A DNA stretch of 64,000 nucleotides from contig JAETQR010000017.1 in assembly GCA_021770615.1 (NCBI GenBank), positions 16,943-80,942 on the forward strand. Direction: 5' to 3'. This document shows positions 8,013 through 16,761 of this stretch, one piece after another (within the stretch, counting starts at the first letter, position 1; each line of letters begins with the position of its first letter). The position numbers and the translations under genes are program-made. Origin of the DNA: Lachnospiraceae bacterium (lineage in GTDB: Bacteria; Bacillota_A; Clostridia; Lachnospirales; Lachnospiraceae). Below the pieces are notes generated by a model. That model did no database searches. It was not told where the DNA came from and saw nothing but the letters and a program-made list of their open reading frames with translations.

Positions 8013-8846
8013 TCAAACGGATGCTGTCTGGCTGGTTGTAGCTACGTTGTCTTTAAATGTACATTCAAAACGTTCATGAAATGGCTTGTCAGTCAAAATG
8101 ACCTGATCAAATTCTTTGATGAGGTCGATACATTTGCCAATGCTTTCGTGATATATTTTTTCCAGAACACGGTTTGTCTCAGGAGCAGTGCGTTTTGGAA
8201 TGAGATCCATCATGTGTCCCTCCAGTTTTTTGTAGTGACACGATAATACCATTGCGGCACGGATAAACAGCCTTCGGAACGTTCTGCCTGTAGTGAGGAA
8301 CCATTTCGTGAAGGACATGGATCTCAATGATTTTTCTATTTTCTCCCGGGAGATTTCAAATGCCTGGTAAATCCCGTGAACGGCGTCCAATGTTTCCCGG
8401 TCCCAGCGGATGTGTTTCCACACAGGGTAAAGGAACGGGTTTCTGCCGTCTTTTTTCATGAGATAACGGTCAAATTCAATCTCCATAACGAGGTGGTTGT
8501 AGCCGGGTTCTTCTGACTTTCTGATTACATAGGAATGACTCTCGCTGTCCAGCATAAAGTGGCAGATGACACCGAGCATATAGGCATATTCCCCACAGTC
8601 TTTTCCCTTTTTCTGGATAACCGGACGGATCTTGTCCAGAAAGTCAGAGAAGGGCTGACGGTGCTGGGAATATCCGAGCTTATTTGGTTTGCAGCGGATA
8701 AACGGGCGGTAAAAAAACAGAAAATCCGGTCCCTGCAACCCGGCATTGAATGCTTTTGGGTACTTGTGGACGATTTTTTTCAATTCCGTTGGAAGTTTTT
8801 TGTAAATGTCTTTGCCAAATGAACTATGTGCATAGATTGACGGCAT
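8013..8846 (-). CDS. Zinc-dependent phospholipase C family protein
   Basis: 277 residues. The N-terminus has the family's H-containing start (IYAHSSFG) and GLQGPDFLFF, followed by a helical core with CHFMLDSESHSYV, an HxxxDxxxH zinc-binding pattern as in the alpha-toxin/S1-P1 nuclease fold. No signal peptide is visible, so unlike secreted clostridial toxins it is probably cytoplasmic, as are many Lachnospiraceae members of this family. The real substrate is unknown. The start follows AGAGGTGATTTT. It is divergent from pgeF, with which it shares a 91-bp promoter region. Confidence 0.82.
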   Translation of the reverse strand: MPSIYAHSSFGKDIYKKLPTELKKIVHKYPKAFNAGLQGPDFLFFYRPFIRCKPNKLGYSQHRQPFSDFLDKIRPVIQKKGKDCGEYAYMLGVICHFMLDSESHSYVIRKSEEPGYNHLVMEIEFDRYLMKKDGRNPFLYPVWKHIRWDRETLDAVHGIYQAFEISREKIEKSLRSMSFTKWFLTTGRTFRRLFIRAAMVLSCHYKKLEGHMMDLIPKRTAPETNRVLEKIYHESIGKCIDLIKEFDQVILTDKPFHERFECTFKDNVATTSQTASV

Positions 8847-8937
8847 AAAATCACCTCTGTTAATTCTTATATAAATGTAGTATACTATATTCAGTCAAAC
8901 TTATTCAATACAAAATTAAATTGAGAATGGAGACGAT

Positions 8938-9768
8938 ATGTTAGATTCCAGCGAAAAGATTCATTATTTAGAAAGAGACGGTGTTCCCTTTTTACGCTTT
9001 CCCATTTTGGAGGAGCACCCGGTCATACATGGGTTTTCAACCCGTCTCGGAGGAGTGAGCAGTGGTGACTACGCTTCCATGAACCTGAGTTTTACACGGG
9101 GAGACCGGAGAGAAGATGTGGAGGAAAACTACCGGCTTTTTGCAAGGGCGGTTGGGTGTAAACCGGAGGAGCTTGTCCTGACAGATCAGGTTCACGATAC
9201 AAAAATCCGCCGGGTGGGAAAAGAAGATGCGGGAGAGGTGTTCTGTGAAAAACGCAGTATCCGGGGTACCGACGGGCTTGTGACCGATGAACCGGGCGTT
9301 ATGCTCATGACATTTTTTGCAGACTGTGTTCCCCTTCTGTTTTATGATCCGGTGAAGCGTGCAGTCGGTAATGCGCATTCCGGATGGCGTGGGACAGTAA
9401 AAAGGATGGGGCAGAAGATGACAGAGAGGATGAAAGCGGAATTTGGTTCTGAGCCCGGGGATCTTCTCGTAGTGATCGGCCCGTCGATCTGCCAGTCCTG
9501 TTATGAGGTGAGCGAAGAGGTTATTAAGGAGTTTCAAAAAATAATTGACCGGAGATACCGGGATGACATATATTATAAGAAGCCGGACGGGCACTATCAG
9601 CTGGATCTCTGGCAGGCAAATAAGATTTTACTCATGCAGGCAGGAGTGAAGGAAGAGCATATTTGTGTGAGTGAAGTGTGTACCTGCTGTCATCCGGAAC
9701 TTTTGTTTTCCCATCGTTATACAAACGGAAAGAGAGGAAATCTGGCCGCTGTGATCGGGCTGTCGTAA
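8938..9768 (+). CDS. pgeF: PgeF/YfiH (LACC1-family) polyphenol oxidase / purine nucleoside phosphorylase
   Basis: 276 residues, full length. It has all the family landmarks: HGFSTRLGGVS near the N-terminus, DQVHDT, the metal-site segment ADCVPLLFYDP, NAHSGWRGTV, IGPSICQSCYEV and a C-terminal CTCCHPELLFSHR. The His/Cys set forms the zinc site. Family members act as purine nucleoside enzymes (adenosine deaminase and phosphorylase activities) and influence peptidoglycan fidelity in E. coli. It is the first gene of a run with queH (35-bp gap), apbE and a MATE transporter. The start follows GGAGACG. Confidence 0.93.
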   Translation: MLDSSEKIHYLERDGVPFLRFPILEEHPVIHGFSTRLGGVSSGDYASMNLSFTRGDRREDVEENYRLFARAVGCKPEELVLTDQVHDTKIRRVGKEDAGEVFCEKRSIRGTDGLVTDEPGVMLMTFFADCVPLLFYDPVKRAVGNAHSGWRGTVKRMGQKMTERMKAEFGSEPGDLLVVIGPSICQSCYEVSEEVIKEFQKIIDRRYRDDIYYKKPDGHYQLDLWQANKILLMQAGVKEEHICVSEVCTCCHPELLFSHRYTNGKRGNLAAVIGLS

Positions 9769-9803
9769 CAGTACACATATTTTTACAGGTAAGGTGTGAC
9801 GGG

Positions 9804-10445
9804 ATGAACCAGAGAAATTACCAGAAGGAACTGGATGAGATATTAAAACAGATAACAGAAGAGGGCGGTGGCAGAACCTTATTTCTGCATTGCTGTTGTG
9901 CGCCGTGCAGCAGTTATGTGCTGGAGTATCTCTCGGAGTATATGGATCTTGTTCTCTATTTTTATAATCCGAATATTACAGAGGAGAATGAATATGAGAA
10001 GAGAAAGAAGGAACTGAAGCGTCTGGTTCAGGAAAATGTATATACTCACAGCATCCGGTTTGTAGATGCCGATTATGACAGGGATCTCTTTTTCGAGATG
10101 GCGAAGGGGCTTGAACGGGAGCCGGAGTGTGGAAAACGCTGTTTGAAATGCTATGAGATGCGGCTTCAAAAAACGGCAGAGATGGCCGTGAAGACAGGAG
10201 CGGATTATTTTTGCACGACATTGTCGATCAGCCCGCACAAAAATGCGGACTGGCTCATGCAGATCGGGGAGCGCCTCGGGGAAACGTATGGGATCGCTTA
10301 TCTGCCATCGGATTTTAAGAAGAAAAACGGATATAAGAGAAGTATTGAGTTGTCAAGAGAATACGGCCTTTACCGGCAGAACTACTGTGGATGTATTTAT
10401 TCCAGAGAGGCTGCCAGACAGAGAGGACAGGGTGAATGCAAATGA
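9804..10445 (+). CDS. queH: Epoxyqueuosine reductase QueH
   Basis: 213 residues from ATG 9804, which follows AAGGTGTGACGGG. QueH carries out the last step of queuosine tRNA modification, reducing epoxyqueuosine, and is the non-homologous alternative to QueG. Its metal and iron-sulfur ligands are visible: HCCCAPC at residues 29-35, CGKRCLKC in the middle, and YCGCIY near the C-terminus. An upstream in-frame extension into pgeF is not needed. Its TGA overlaps the next start in an ATGA, so translation with apbE is coupled. Confidence 0.93.
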   Translation: MNQRNYQKELDEILKQITEEGGGRTLFLHCCCAPCSSYVLEYLSEYMDLVLYFYNPNITEENEYEKRKKELKRLVQENVYTHSIRFVDADYDRDLFFEMAKGLEREPECGKRCLKCYEMRLQKTAEMAVKTGADYFCTTLSISPHKNADWLMQIGERLGETYGIAYLPSDFKKKNGYKRSIELSREYGLYRQNYCGCIYSREAARQRGQGECK

Positions 10446-11446
10446 AGAAAAGACTGATTTTTTCGCTGGTGCTCTTAGGCACCATATTTTTATGTGCCGG
10501 CTGCCAGTCTGCGGATGGCGGAGAAGAGAAGAAAGAGATAAAAAAAGAATCGACGGAGATCTTTGCGATGGATACGATCATTGATCTGACCGTGTATGCC
10601 GAAGAACCGTCTGAAATACTGACGGAAGCAGGAAAACAGATCCAGAATTATGAGAATCTCTTTTCTGTCAATATAGAGACAAGTGATGTGGCAAAATTAA
10701 ACCGTGCCGGAGGTGCTCTGGTACAGGTGTCTCCTGAGACATATGAGCTGATCCGGAAAGGGATCGAAATTTCAGAGCGCACGGAGGGATTGTTTGATAT
10801 ATCCGTGTATCCTCTTGTCAGGGCATGGGGATTTACGACAGAAGAGTACCGGGTGCCGGATCAGAAGGAGCGGGAAATGATATTGAAAAATATAGATTAC
10901 ACCCGCATTGAACTGGGTGCGGACAATGCAGTCCGTATTCCGGAAGAGATGCAGATCGATCTGGGAGGTATCGCAAAGGGGTATGTTTCCCAGAAACTGA
11001 TTGAATTGTTCCGGGAGAAAAACGCCAAAGCAGCGGTAGTATCCCTTGGGGGAAATGTCCAGACATATGGGGAAAAACCAGATGGGACATTATTTACAGT
11101 GGGGATCACCGATCCGGCGGATGGAGCAGGAATCCTTGGTACGATCGAAGTCGGGGAAAAGGCGGTCATTACTTCGGGTTCTTATCAGCGCTATTTTGAA
11201 AAAGACGGAGTGGTTTACCATCATATCATGGATAAGCGGACAGGGGCTCCGGCGGATAGTGACTTAAAGAGTGTGACAGTCATATCGGATGTGGGAGAGA
11301 GCGCGGACAGTCTGGCTACAGCGCTGTTTGTAATGGGGAAAGAAAAAGCGGTTGAATTTGATAAAGCGAACGAAGATATTAAACTTATTTTAATTGACGA
11401 ACAAAATGAGGTGTGGACCTCAGAAGGGATTGAGTTGAAACAATGA
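10442..11446 (+). CDS. apbE: FAD:protein FMN transferase ApbE, lipoprotein
   Basis: 334 residues from the ATG at 10442, which overlaps the queH stop as ATGA; an ATG at 10436 is two codons upstream and also possible. A signal peptide ends in the lipobox LCAGC, so the enzyme is anchored outside the membrane. The ApbE core follows, with MDTIIDLTVYAE, the glycine-rich IDLGGIAKGY and a SGSYQRYF...HHIMDKRTG segment. ApbE attaches FMN to threonine in RnfG/NqrC-type or fumarate-reductase-like flavoproteins, as needed in flavin-based extracellular electron transfer. No target flavoprotein is nearby. Its stop overlaps the MATE gene. Confidence 0.93.
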   Translation: MKKRLIFSLVLLGTIFLCAGCQSADGGEEKKEIKKESTEIFAMDTIIDLTVYAEEPSEILTEAGKQIQNYENLFSVNIETSDVAKLNRAGGALVQVSPETYELIRKGIEISERTEGLFDISVYPLVRAWGFTTEEYRVPDQKEREMILKNIDYTRIELGADNAVRIPEEMQIDLGGIAKGYVSQKLIELFREKNAKAAVVSLGGNVQTYGEKPDGTLFTVGITDPADGAGILGTIEVGEKAVITSGSYQRYFEKDGVVYHHIMDKRTGAPADSDLKSVTVISDVGESADSLATALFVMGKEKAVEFDKANEDIKLILIDEQNEVWTSEGIELKQ

Positions 11447-12828
11447 GGGAAAAGTTGATCGGAGATAAAAGATTTTACCGGCATTTGTTTGGCATCGCAG
11501 TACCGATGATGATCCAGATGGGCATTACTAATTTTGCCAGTATGCTCGACAATATCATGGTGGGACAGGTAGGAACGGAACAGATGACAGGGGTTGCGAT
11601 CGCAAACCAGCTCATTTTTGTATATAATCTGCTCGTGTTTGGGGCGGTATCCGGCCCGGGGATTTTCACCGCACAGTATTTCGGGCAGAGAAATCATGAA
11701 GGAGTGCGGCATACGGTACGTTTTAAGATCATATGCTGTTTTGTGATCACGGTGGCCGGCCTGATCGTTATGGGAACACTGGGAAACCATTTGATCCAGT
11801 TTTATCTGCATCAGGAGGGAAGCACGGGAAGTGTCGCGGATACACTCAGGTATGGTCTTGAATATCTGCATATTGTGATGTTTAGTTTTGTGCCGTTTGC
11901 GATCGTACAGGTCTATGCCGGGACGCTAAAAGAGACCGGAGAGACACTTGTACCGATGAAAGCAGGGCTTATTTCTGTATTTGTAAATCTGATCTTAAAT
12001 TATATTCTCATCTATGGAAAATTTGGAGCACCGGCTCTTGGTGCCAGAGGGGCTGCAGTTGGCACTGTGGTGGCCAGAGTGGTAGAGATGCTCATTATCG
12101 TTATATGGACACACCGGAATTCGGAACGAAATCTCTTTATCAAAGGATTGTACCGCAGTTTAAAGATTCCGGGAGCCCTTGTAAAAAATATCGTGATCAA
12201 AGGATTGCCGCTTTTATTAAATGAGGGACTCTGGGCAGCAGGGATGGCGATGCTGATGCAATGCTATTCGGTGCGCGGGCTCGACGTCGTGGCTGCGATG
12301 AATATTTCAAATACGCTTAATAATCTGTTTAATGTCGTATTTCTGTCGATCGGAAACAGTGTGGCGATCATCGTCGGACAGCTTCTCGGGGCAGGAAAAA
12401 TGGAAGAGGCAAAAAAAAGCGCTTACCGGACGATCTTCTGCTCGACCGTGGTCTGTGTCGGCATTGCCATGATGCTTGCGGGAGCTGCTTTTGTGTTCCC
12501 GGGTGTGTATGAAACGACACAGAACATAAAAGATCTGGCGACAGGGTTTATCGTGGTCCTGGCGATATACATGCCCGTGAATGCTTTTTTACATGCCACT
12601 TATTTTACGATACGTTCCGGGGGCAAAACGATCATTACGTTTTTCTTTGACAGTGGTTTTGTGTGGCTTGTCTCGATCCCGGTAGCCTGGTGCCTGTCAA
12701 GATATACGGGGATTCCGATCTTACCTCTGTATTTTATCTGCTGCGGGGTAGACGTGATGAAAGCAGTGATCGGTTTTATCCTTTTGATCCGGGGCGTCTG
12801 GCTGAATAACCTTGTGAATGAATCCTGA
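11443..12828 (+). CDS. MATE family efflux transporter
   Basis: 461 residues with about twelve membrane segments in two halves, the usual MATE length. Characteristic stretches include ASMLDNIMVGQVG near the first helices and NALGNSVAIIVGQLLGAG-like text in the second half (here SIGNSVAIIVGQLLGAG). MATE proteins export cationic compounds or drugs in exchange for H+ or Na+. The ATG overlaps the apbE stop (ATGA), so it is the last gene of the pgeF-queH-apbE-MATE run. Substrate unknown. Confidence 0.92.
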   Translation: MREKLIGDKRFYRHLFGIAVPMMIQMGITNFASMLDNIMVGQVGTEQMTGVAIANQLIFVYNLLVFGAVSGPGIFTAQYFGQRNHEGVRHTVRFKIICCFVITVAGLIVMGTLGNHLIQFYLHQEGSTGSVADTLRYGLEYLHIVMFSFVPFAIVQVYAGTLKETGETLVPMKAGLISVFVNLILNYILIYGKFGAPALGARGAAVGTVVARVVEMLIIVIWTHRNSERNLFIKGLYRSLKIPGALVKNIVIKGLPLLLNEGLWAAGMAMLMQCYSVRGLDVVAAMNISNTLNNLFNVVFLSIGNSVAIIVGQLLGAGKMEEAKKSAYRTIFCSTVVCVGIAMMLAGAAFVFPGVYETTQNIKDLATGFIVVLAIYMPVNAFLHATYFTIRSGGKTIITFFFDSGFVWLVSIPVAWCLSRYTGIPILPLYFICCGVDVMKAVIGFILLIRGVWLNNLVNES

Positions 12829-12833
12829 TCCTT

Positions 12834-12892
12834 CATTTTTAATCTGATTTTAATGTTTGCTCAATTTCATTTTAATGAGCCTGAGGTATGAT
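12834..12892 (+). promoter_or_regulatory. Promoter with phased ATTTTAAT direct repeats before the DUF4342/two-component operon
   Basis: Three copies of an (A)TTTTAAT repeat start near 12835, 12847 and 12869, close to multiples of 11 bp apart, as OmpR-family regulators often bind. The last copy overlaps a poor -35 (TTTCAT), and a -10-like TATGAT lies at 12887-12892. This suggests activation by the downstream response regulator. Confidence 0.5.
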
Positions 12893-12947
12893 AGGGTTGT
12901 AAACAAAATAAAGTTTCCTTTGAAAGAGGGAGAAAGGAAGGAATATT

Positions 12948-13490
12948 ATGGATGAACTGGAAAAGGTTGAGCGTCTGAGAGAACGGGCAGATGTGAGCTA
13001 TGAAGAGGCCAAAAAAGCATTGGAGGAATGTGGCGGCGATCTATTGGAAGCCATGGTTTATCTGGAAAAGCATGGAAAGGTAAAGAAACCGGGGCAGTCG
13101 AGTTATACGACCCGGTATGAGGAGCCGGAAAAGATCCATGAGGCCGCAAGCGCCACAAAAAATCCGAATGGAATCGGAGATATGTTGAACCGCTTTTTTG
13201 AGTGGTGCCGGAAAATGATCCAAAAGGGAAATGAGACGATGTTTAAAGTAGACCGGGATGACAAGAATATCATCCGTGTTCCGGTTACCGTATTTGTCAT
13301 TATATGTATTTTTTTCTTTTGGGCGGTGTTCTGCATTATGGTGATCGGATTGTTTGTGGGCTGCCGCTATTCCTTTGAGGGAGTGGGAAAGGTTGAAGTG
13401 GACGTGAATAAAGCGATGGATCATGCGGCGGATGCGGCTGAGAAGATCAAAAATGGTTTCTCGGATACGGATACGAAACAGGACAAATAA
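12948..13490 (+). CDS. UBA-like/DUF4342 membrane protein
   Basis: 180 residues. Residues 1-45 form a UBA/TS-N-like helical domain (RADVSYEEAKKALEEC...), a flexible linker follows, and residues about 85-145 match the DUF4342 pattern (KVDRDDKNIIRVPVT followed by a hydrophobic FVIICIFFFWAVF helix). The C-terminal tail is charged and helical. It is the first gene of an operon with a response regulator 20 bp downstream, so it could be a membrane partner of that system. Molecular function unknown. The start follows a GAAAGGAAGG-type site. Confidence 0.78.
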   Translation: MDELEKVERLRERADVSYEEAKKALEECGGDLLEAMVYLEKHGKVKKPGQSSYTTRYEEPEKIHEAASATKNPNGIGDMLNRFFEWCRKMIQKGNETMFKVDRDDKNIIRVPVTVFVIICIFFFWAVFCIMVIGLFVGCRYSFEGVGKVEVDVNKAMDHAADAAEKIKNGFSDTDTKQDK

Positions 13491-13510
13491 GTTTTCAGGT
13501 GGAGGCGAAG

Positions 13511-14206
13511 ATGTCAGAGCGGATTTTGATCGTAGAAGATGAAGATAAGATCGCACGTTTTATCGAACTTGAATTAAAACATGAAGGGTATGAGGTGACG
13601 AAACGATCCGATGGCAGGGACGGATTGGAGGAGGCGTTGTCAGGAGACTATGACCTTATGCTTTTGGATATCATGCTTCCGGGCCTGAATGGATTTGAGG
13701 TTCTCAGGAGGTTAAGAAACCGTTCCTCTTTACCGGTCATCCTGCTTACAGCGAGGGATGAGGTGATGGATAAGGTGGCAGGGCTCGATGGCGGGGCAGA
13801 TGATTATATCACGAAACCTTTTGCTATTGAAGAACTGCTGGCCAGGATCCGCCTTGCCCTGAAAAAATCGGCTGGCTTGTCTTTGCATGCTGCGAGAGAG
13901 GAAAATTGTCTCTCTTATGGTAAATTGAAGTTGGATGAGAGCCGGTATGAAGTCTTTTTTGATGGGGAAAGTATCAGTCTGACGAACCGGGAATTTGAAC
14001 TTTTGAAAATCCTTCTGGAAAATAAGAACCGGGTTATGACAAGGGAGATTCTGTTAAACCAGGTGTGCGGTTACGATTATGTGGGTGAAACGAATGTGAT
14101 CGATGTGTATATCCGGTATCTCAGGAGCAAGATTGATGAGCGGTTTGGCGTGAAGATGATCCAGACTGTCCGGGGCGTCGGTTATGTGATCAGGGAAGAA
14201 GTGTGA
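13511..14206 (+). CDS. OmpR/PhoB-family response regulator
   Basis: 231 residues. A receiver domain (1-120) has the acidic pocket (VEDED), phosphorylation site D53 in LLDIMLPG and the conserved Lys in ITKPF. A C-terminal winged-helix DNA-binding domain ends with IDVYIRYLRSKID and VRGVGYVI. I prefer ATG 13511 after GGTGGAGG; a GTG at 13499 would add four residues. It pairs with the histidine kinase 150 bp downstream, resembling CssR/ArlR-type pairs by order and length. The intergenic space to the kinase is full of hairpins. Confidence 0.93.
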   Translation: MSERILIVEDEDKIARFIELELKHEGYEVTKRSDGRDGLEEALSGDYDLMLLDIMLPGLNGFEVLRRLRNRSSLPVILLTARDEVMDKVAGLDGGADDYITKPFAIEELLARIRLALKKSAGLSLHAAREENCLSYGKLKLDESRYEVFFDGESISLTNREFELLKILLENKNRVMTREILLNQVCGYDYVGETNVIDVYIRYLRSKIDERFGVKMIQTVRGVGYVIREEV

Positions 14207-14249
14207 AGGAAAATGATGGTTCGTAAAAACCTCACCAATCATTTTCTCG

Positions 14250-14332
14250 TTCCGCAAATCGGAACTCTCGTCACACCGGAAGAACGCAAAAACAGCGTTC
14301 TTCACCGATTGTTTGTGCCGCCTCCGGCGGCA
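14250..14332 (+). repeat. Three consecutive hairpins between response regulator and kinase genes
   Basis: Stem TTCCG/CGGAA at 14250-14264; a perfect 9-bp stem GAAGAACGC/GCGTTCTTC at 14279-14303 (7-nt loop); and a 7-bp GC stem TGCCGCC/GGCGGCA at 14316-14332. None is followed by a T-run, so these are more likely RNA processing or stability elements than terminators. Confidence 0.6.
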
Positions 14333-14355
14333 TGTTTGAAAGAGTGAAGGAAATT

Positions 14356-15612
14356 ATGAAGAAAAAAGAAACAGCCAGAACATCATCCATCGCAAGAAGG
14401 ATCAATGGGATCTGGGTGCGCAGACAGTTTTTTTCTTATCTGTGGATGGATATTATCGTCGTCGCCCTGATCATTGCAGGCTGGTGTTATGTGGCAGAAA
14501 TTAACTTTTTTGGGAGTTTCCACTGGAACAGGAGCGAGCGTTTCTTTGAAATACAGGATGGGATCTGGAGCATTGTATATGTTGTGGGGGAAACGGGCCG
14601 GACAATGCGCCGGGACGCCGGACTGCTGTTTGAGATGATCCTGTTTTGTTCGGTTGGAATTGTCGTATTGCAGATCCTGTCCCTTTTGCACCACTTGATA
14701 TTTGGCACGAGAGATGTGCGTTACCGGCTTCATCCGCTGAATGAGATGGCCAGGAAGGCAGAAGAGATCAGCAGCATTGCATTTGACGAGAGTAAGTTCC
14801 AGCTTCTGGAGGATGCGATCTCCCATGTGAATCCCGGAGACGGGAACGAGCATTTAAAGATTGGGGACAAAGATCTTCAGGGACTTGAACTGGCGGTAAA
14901 TAATCTGATCGACCGTATGAGGGAATCTTACCGGCAGCAGTCCCGTTTCGTTTCGGACGCCTCTCATGAACTCCGGACGCCAATTTCTGTTATTCAGGGA
15001 TATGCGAATATGTTAGACCGTTGGGGAAAAGAAGATGAGACGGTTTTGGAAGAGGGGATCGAGGCGATCCGTCATGAGTCGGAGCATATGTCTACTCTTG
15101 TAGAACAATTATTGTTTCTTGCCCGGTCTGACAGTGGAAAAAATGAAATGGTAATGGAAACGCTTTCTCTTGCAAAGTTAGTAAAAGAGGCATATGAGGA
15201 GTCGGTGATGATCGATGAGAAGCACTGTTATCTGCTCAGGAAACTGGCAGAGGACGAGGTCATGATATCAGGAGATTCTACGATGCTCAAGCAGACGATC
15301 CGTATCCTCGCAGATAATGCGATGAAGTATGCGAATGAGAAGGAGGAGATCATCTTTGCGTTTGGAAGATCGGGGACAGAGGTTTTCTTCTATGTGCAGG
15401 ACAGCGGGGTGGGAATGAGAGAACAGGATATCGCCCATATGTTTGAGCGGTTTTACCGCTCGGATGAGGCGAGGAATAAAGAGACAGGGGGGACCGGCCT
15501 CGGCTTATCGATCGCTAAATGGATCGTGGATAAGCACAGAGGGCATTTTGAGATCCTTTCCAGAGAGGGACTCGGGACGAGGATCACCGTATGGCTGCCC
15601 TCGGGAAAATGA
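14356..15612 (+). CDS. Sensor histidine kinase
   Basis: 418 residues from ATG 14356, which follows GAAGGAAATT; an ATG at 14332 lies in the last intergenic hairpin and is less likely. Two membrane segments (about 25-50 and 95-115) bracket a short extracellular loop, followed by a linker, a HisKA domain with SHELRTPISVIQGY and a HATPase domain with NAMKYA (N-box), DSGVGM (G1), FERFYR (F) and GGTGLGLSIAKWIV (G2). It should phosphorylate the preceding regulator. The signal sensed is unknown; the short extracytoplasmic loop suggests an intramembrane or envelope cue. Confidence 0.93.
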   Translation: MKKKETARTSSIARRINGIWVRRQFFSYLWMDIIVVALIIAGWCYVAEINFFGSFHWNRSERFFEIQDGIWSIVYVVGETGRTMRRDAGLLFEMILFCSVGIVVLQILSLLHHLIFGTRDVRYRLHPLNEMARKAEEISSIAFDESKFQLLEDAISHVNPGDGNEHLKIGDKDLQGLELAVNNLIDRMRESYRQQSRFVSDASHELRTPISVIQGYANMLDRWGKEDETVLEEGIEAIRHESEHMSTLVEQLLFLARSDSGKNEMVMETLSLAKLVKEAYEESVMIDEKHCYLLRKLAEDEVMISGDSTMLKQTIRILADNAMKYANEKEEIIFAFGRSGTEVFFYVQDSGVGMREQDIAHMFERFYRSDEARNKETGGTGLGLSIAKWIVDKHRGHFEILSREGLGTRITVWLPSGK

Positions 15613-15616
15613 AATT

Positions 15617-16657
15617 TTATTTCTGGTCATAGATAACTTTTGAGGCGGTGTGGATAAAGGCACGCTCGATCCATTTGCAGAGTTTTTCATATTCTGCCCG
15701 GGACAGGTTTCTTGTGCTGCCGACCCAATAGTGATGTTTTTTACCTCTGGCTGTGATCGTTATTGTTCGTGCTTTTGGGAAAATGGAATTTGGAACAGCG
15801 TTTGCGGCAGTCATCCGTATCGTCTGTATTTCACTGACGGAAAAATGGGTATCATCCAAAAAAAGAAATGTACCATGCCTGCTTATTTTATGCGGGCATT
15901 TTTTCTGGTAGGAAAGAATACGGATTGCATTTACCGGTATGCCAAGAAGCAGAAAAATGCTGACGATCACAAGGAAATACCAGTATAGTGGGACAAAGAA
16001 AGAGCGCACGAGAAAAGCAGCAGTGACCGCAGCCAGAATAATCACAGAGGAAATTGCAAATTCTTTCCATGCAGACCGGATGATCGCCTGTCTGGGGAAA
16101 GGGAATTCGGTTTCACCTGCCTGCATGTCATTGTAGGCTGTTTCGGAGCGGACTTCCACCGGCACCTCATTTGCGACCGCGGCATGAATGGCGGAAGAGA
16201 GGGCAGTGAAATCAGCTTTGCGGAAAAAGGCAAGCCGGAACCGTTTCTTTTGACCCGGTTTTTGATCATATATTTCTGTTACTTCCATATATAAGAGTTC
16301 ATTTTTTATTGATTTGTTCCCGATTTTTTTTGTAAAGGTAAACTGGTTCGAAGAGAGAGGATAGGTATGTGGTTTTTGAAACCAGCGTTTGACGCGGACA
16401 TGCTTTCTTCCTACCCAGACATATGTTATGCGTGGTGTATAGAAAAGAAAAGTGAAAAGCAGTGAGAGGATGAGGTCAGCCGGAAAAGTGAGTAGACAGT
16501 AAATACCGTCATATATACTGCTTCCTGACAGCATAAATTGAAGAAAATCTTTGATAGCCCAGATGAGGACGAAAAGAAGCAATCCCCGGATCAATATGCC
16601 CATGGCACATAAAAGGGGAGAGGGTGTGTATTTTTTTCCGAAATCCGTATCATTCAT
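15617..16657 (-). CDS. Multi-span membrane protein with PH-like domains, unknown function
   Basis: 346 residues from ATG 16657, 10 nt after AAAGGAG; the longer in-frame reading upstream runs into a terminator-like hairpin. Two hydrophobic pairs (about 17-36 with 48-70, and 210-228 with 232-252) are each followed by a beta-rich, PH-like cytoplasmic stretch (RITYVWVGRKHVRVKRWF; TITARGKKHHYWVG), so the protein looks internally duplicated. No catalytic motif is visible. Its stop is 4 bp from the stop of the convergent kinase gene. Confidence 0.65.
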   Translation of the reverse strand: MNDTDFGKKYTPSPLLCAMGILIRGLLLFVLIWAIKDFLQFMLSGSSIYDGIYCLLTFPADLILSLLFTFLFYTPRITYVWVGRKHVRVKRWFQKPHTYPLSSNQFTFTKKIGNKSIKNELLYMEVTEIYDQKPGQKKRFRLAFFRKADFTALSSAIHAAVANEVPVEVRSETAYNDMQAGETEFPFPRQAIIRSAWKEFAISSVIILAAVTAAFLVRSFFVPLYWYFLVIVSIFLLLGIPVNAIRILSYQKKCPHKISRHGTFLFLDDTHFSVSEIQTIRMTAANAVPNSIFPKARTITITARGKKHHYWVGSTRNLSRAEYEKLCKWIERAFIHTASKVIYDQK

Positions 16658-16684
16658 AAAAGTAATTCTCCTTTTGACAGTAAA

Positions 16685-16722
16685 ATACCCGCAGGGCCAG
16701 GAATACCTTATCCTGCGGGTAT
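16685..16722 (-). terminator. argG terminator (possibly bidirectional)
   Basis: 11-bp perfect stem ATACCCGCAGG/CCTGCGGGTAT with a 16-nt loop. On the minus strand it follows argG and leads into TTTTA; on the plus strand it is followed by GGGGTTTTC. Confidence 0.65.
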
Positions 16723-16761
16723 GGGGTTTTCTCATATTGCGGGGCAAAGAACCGCAGTCCT

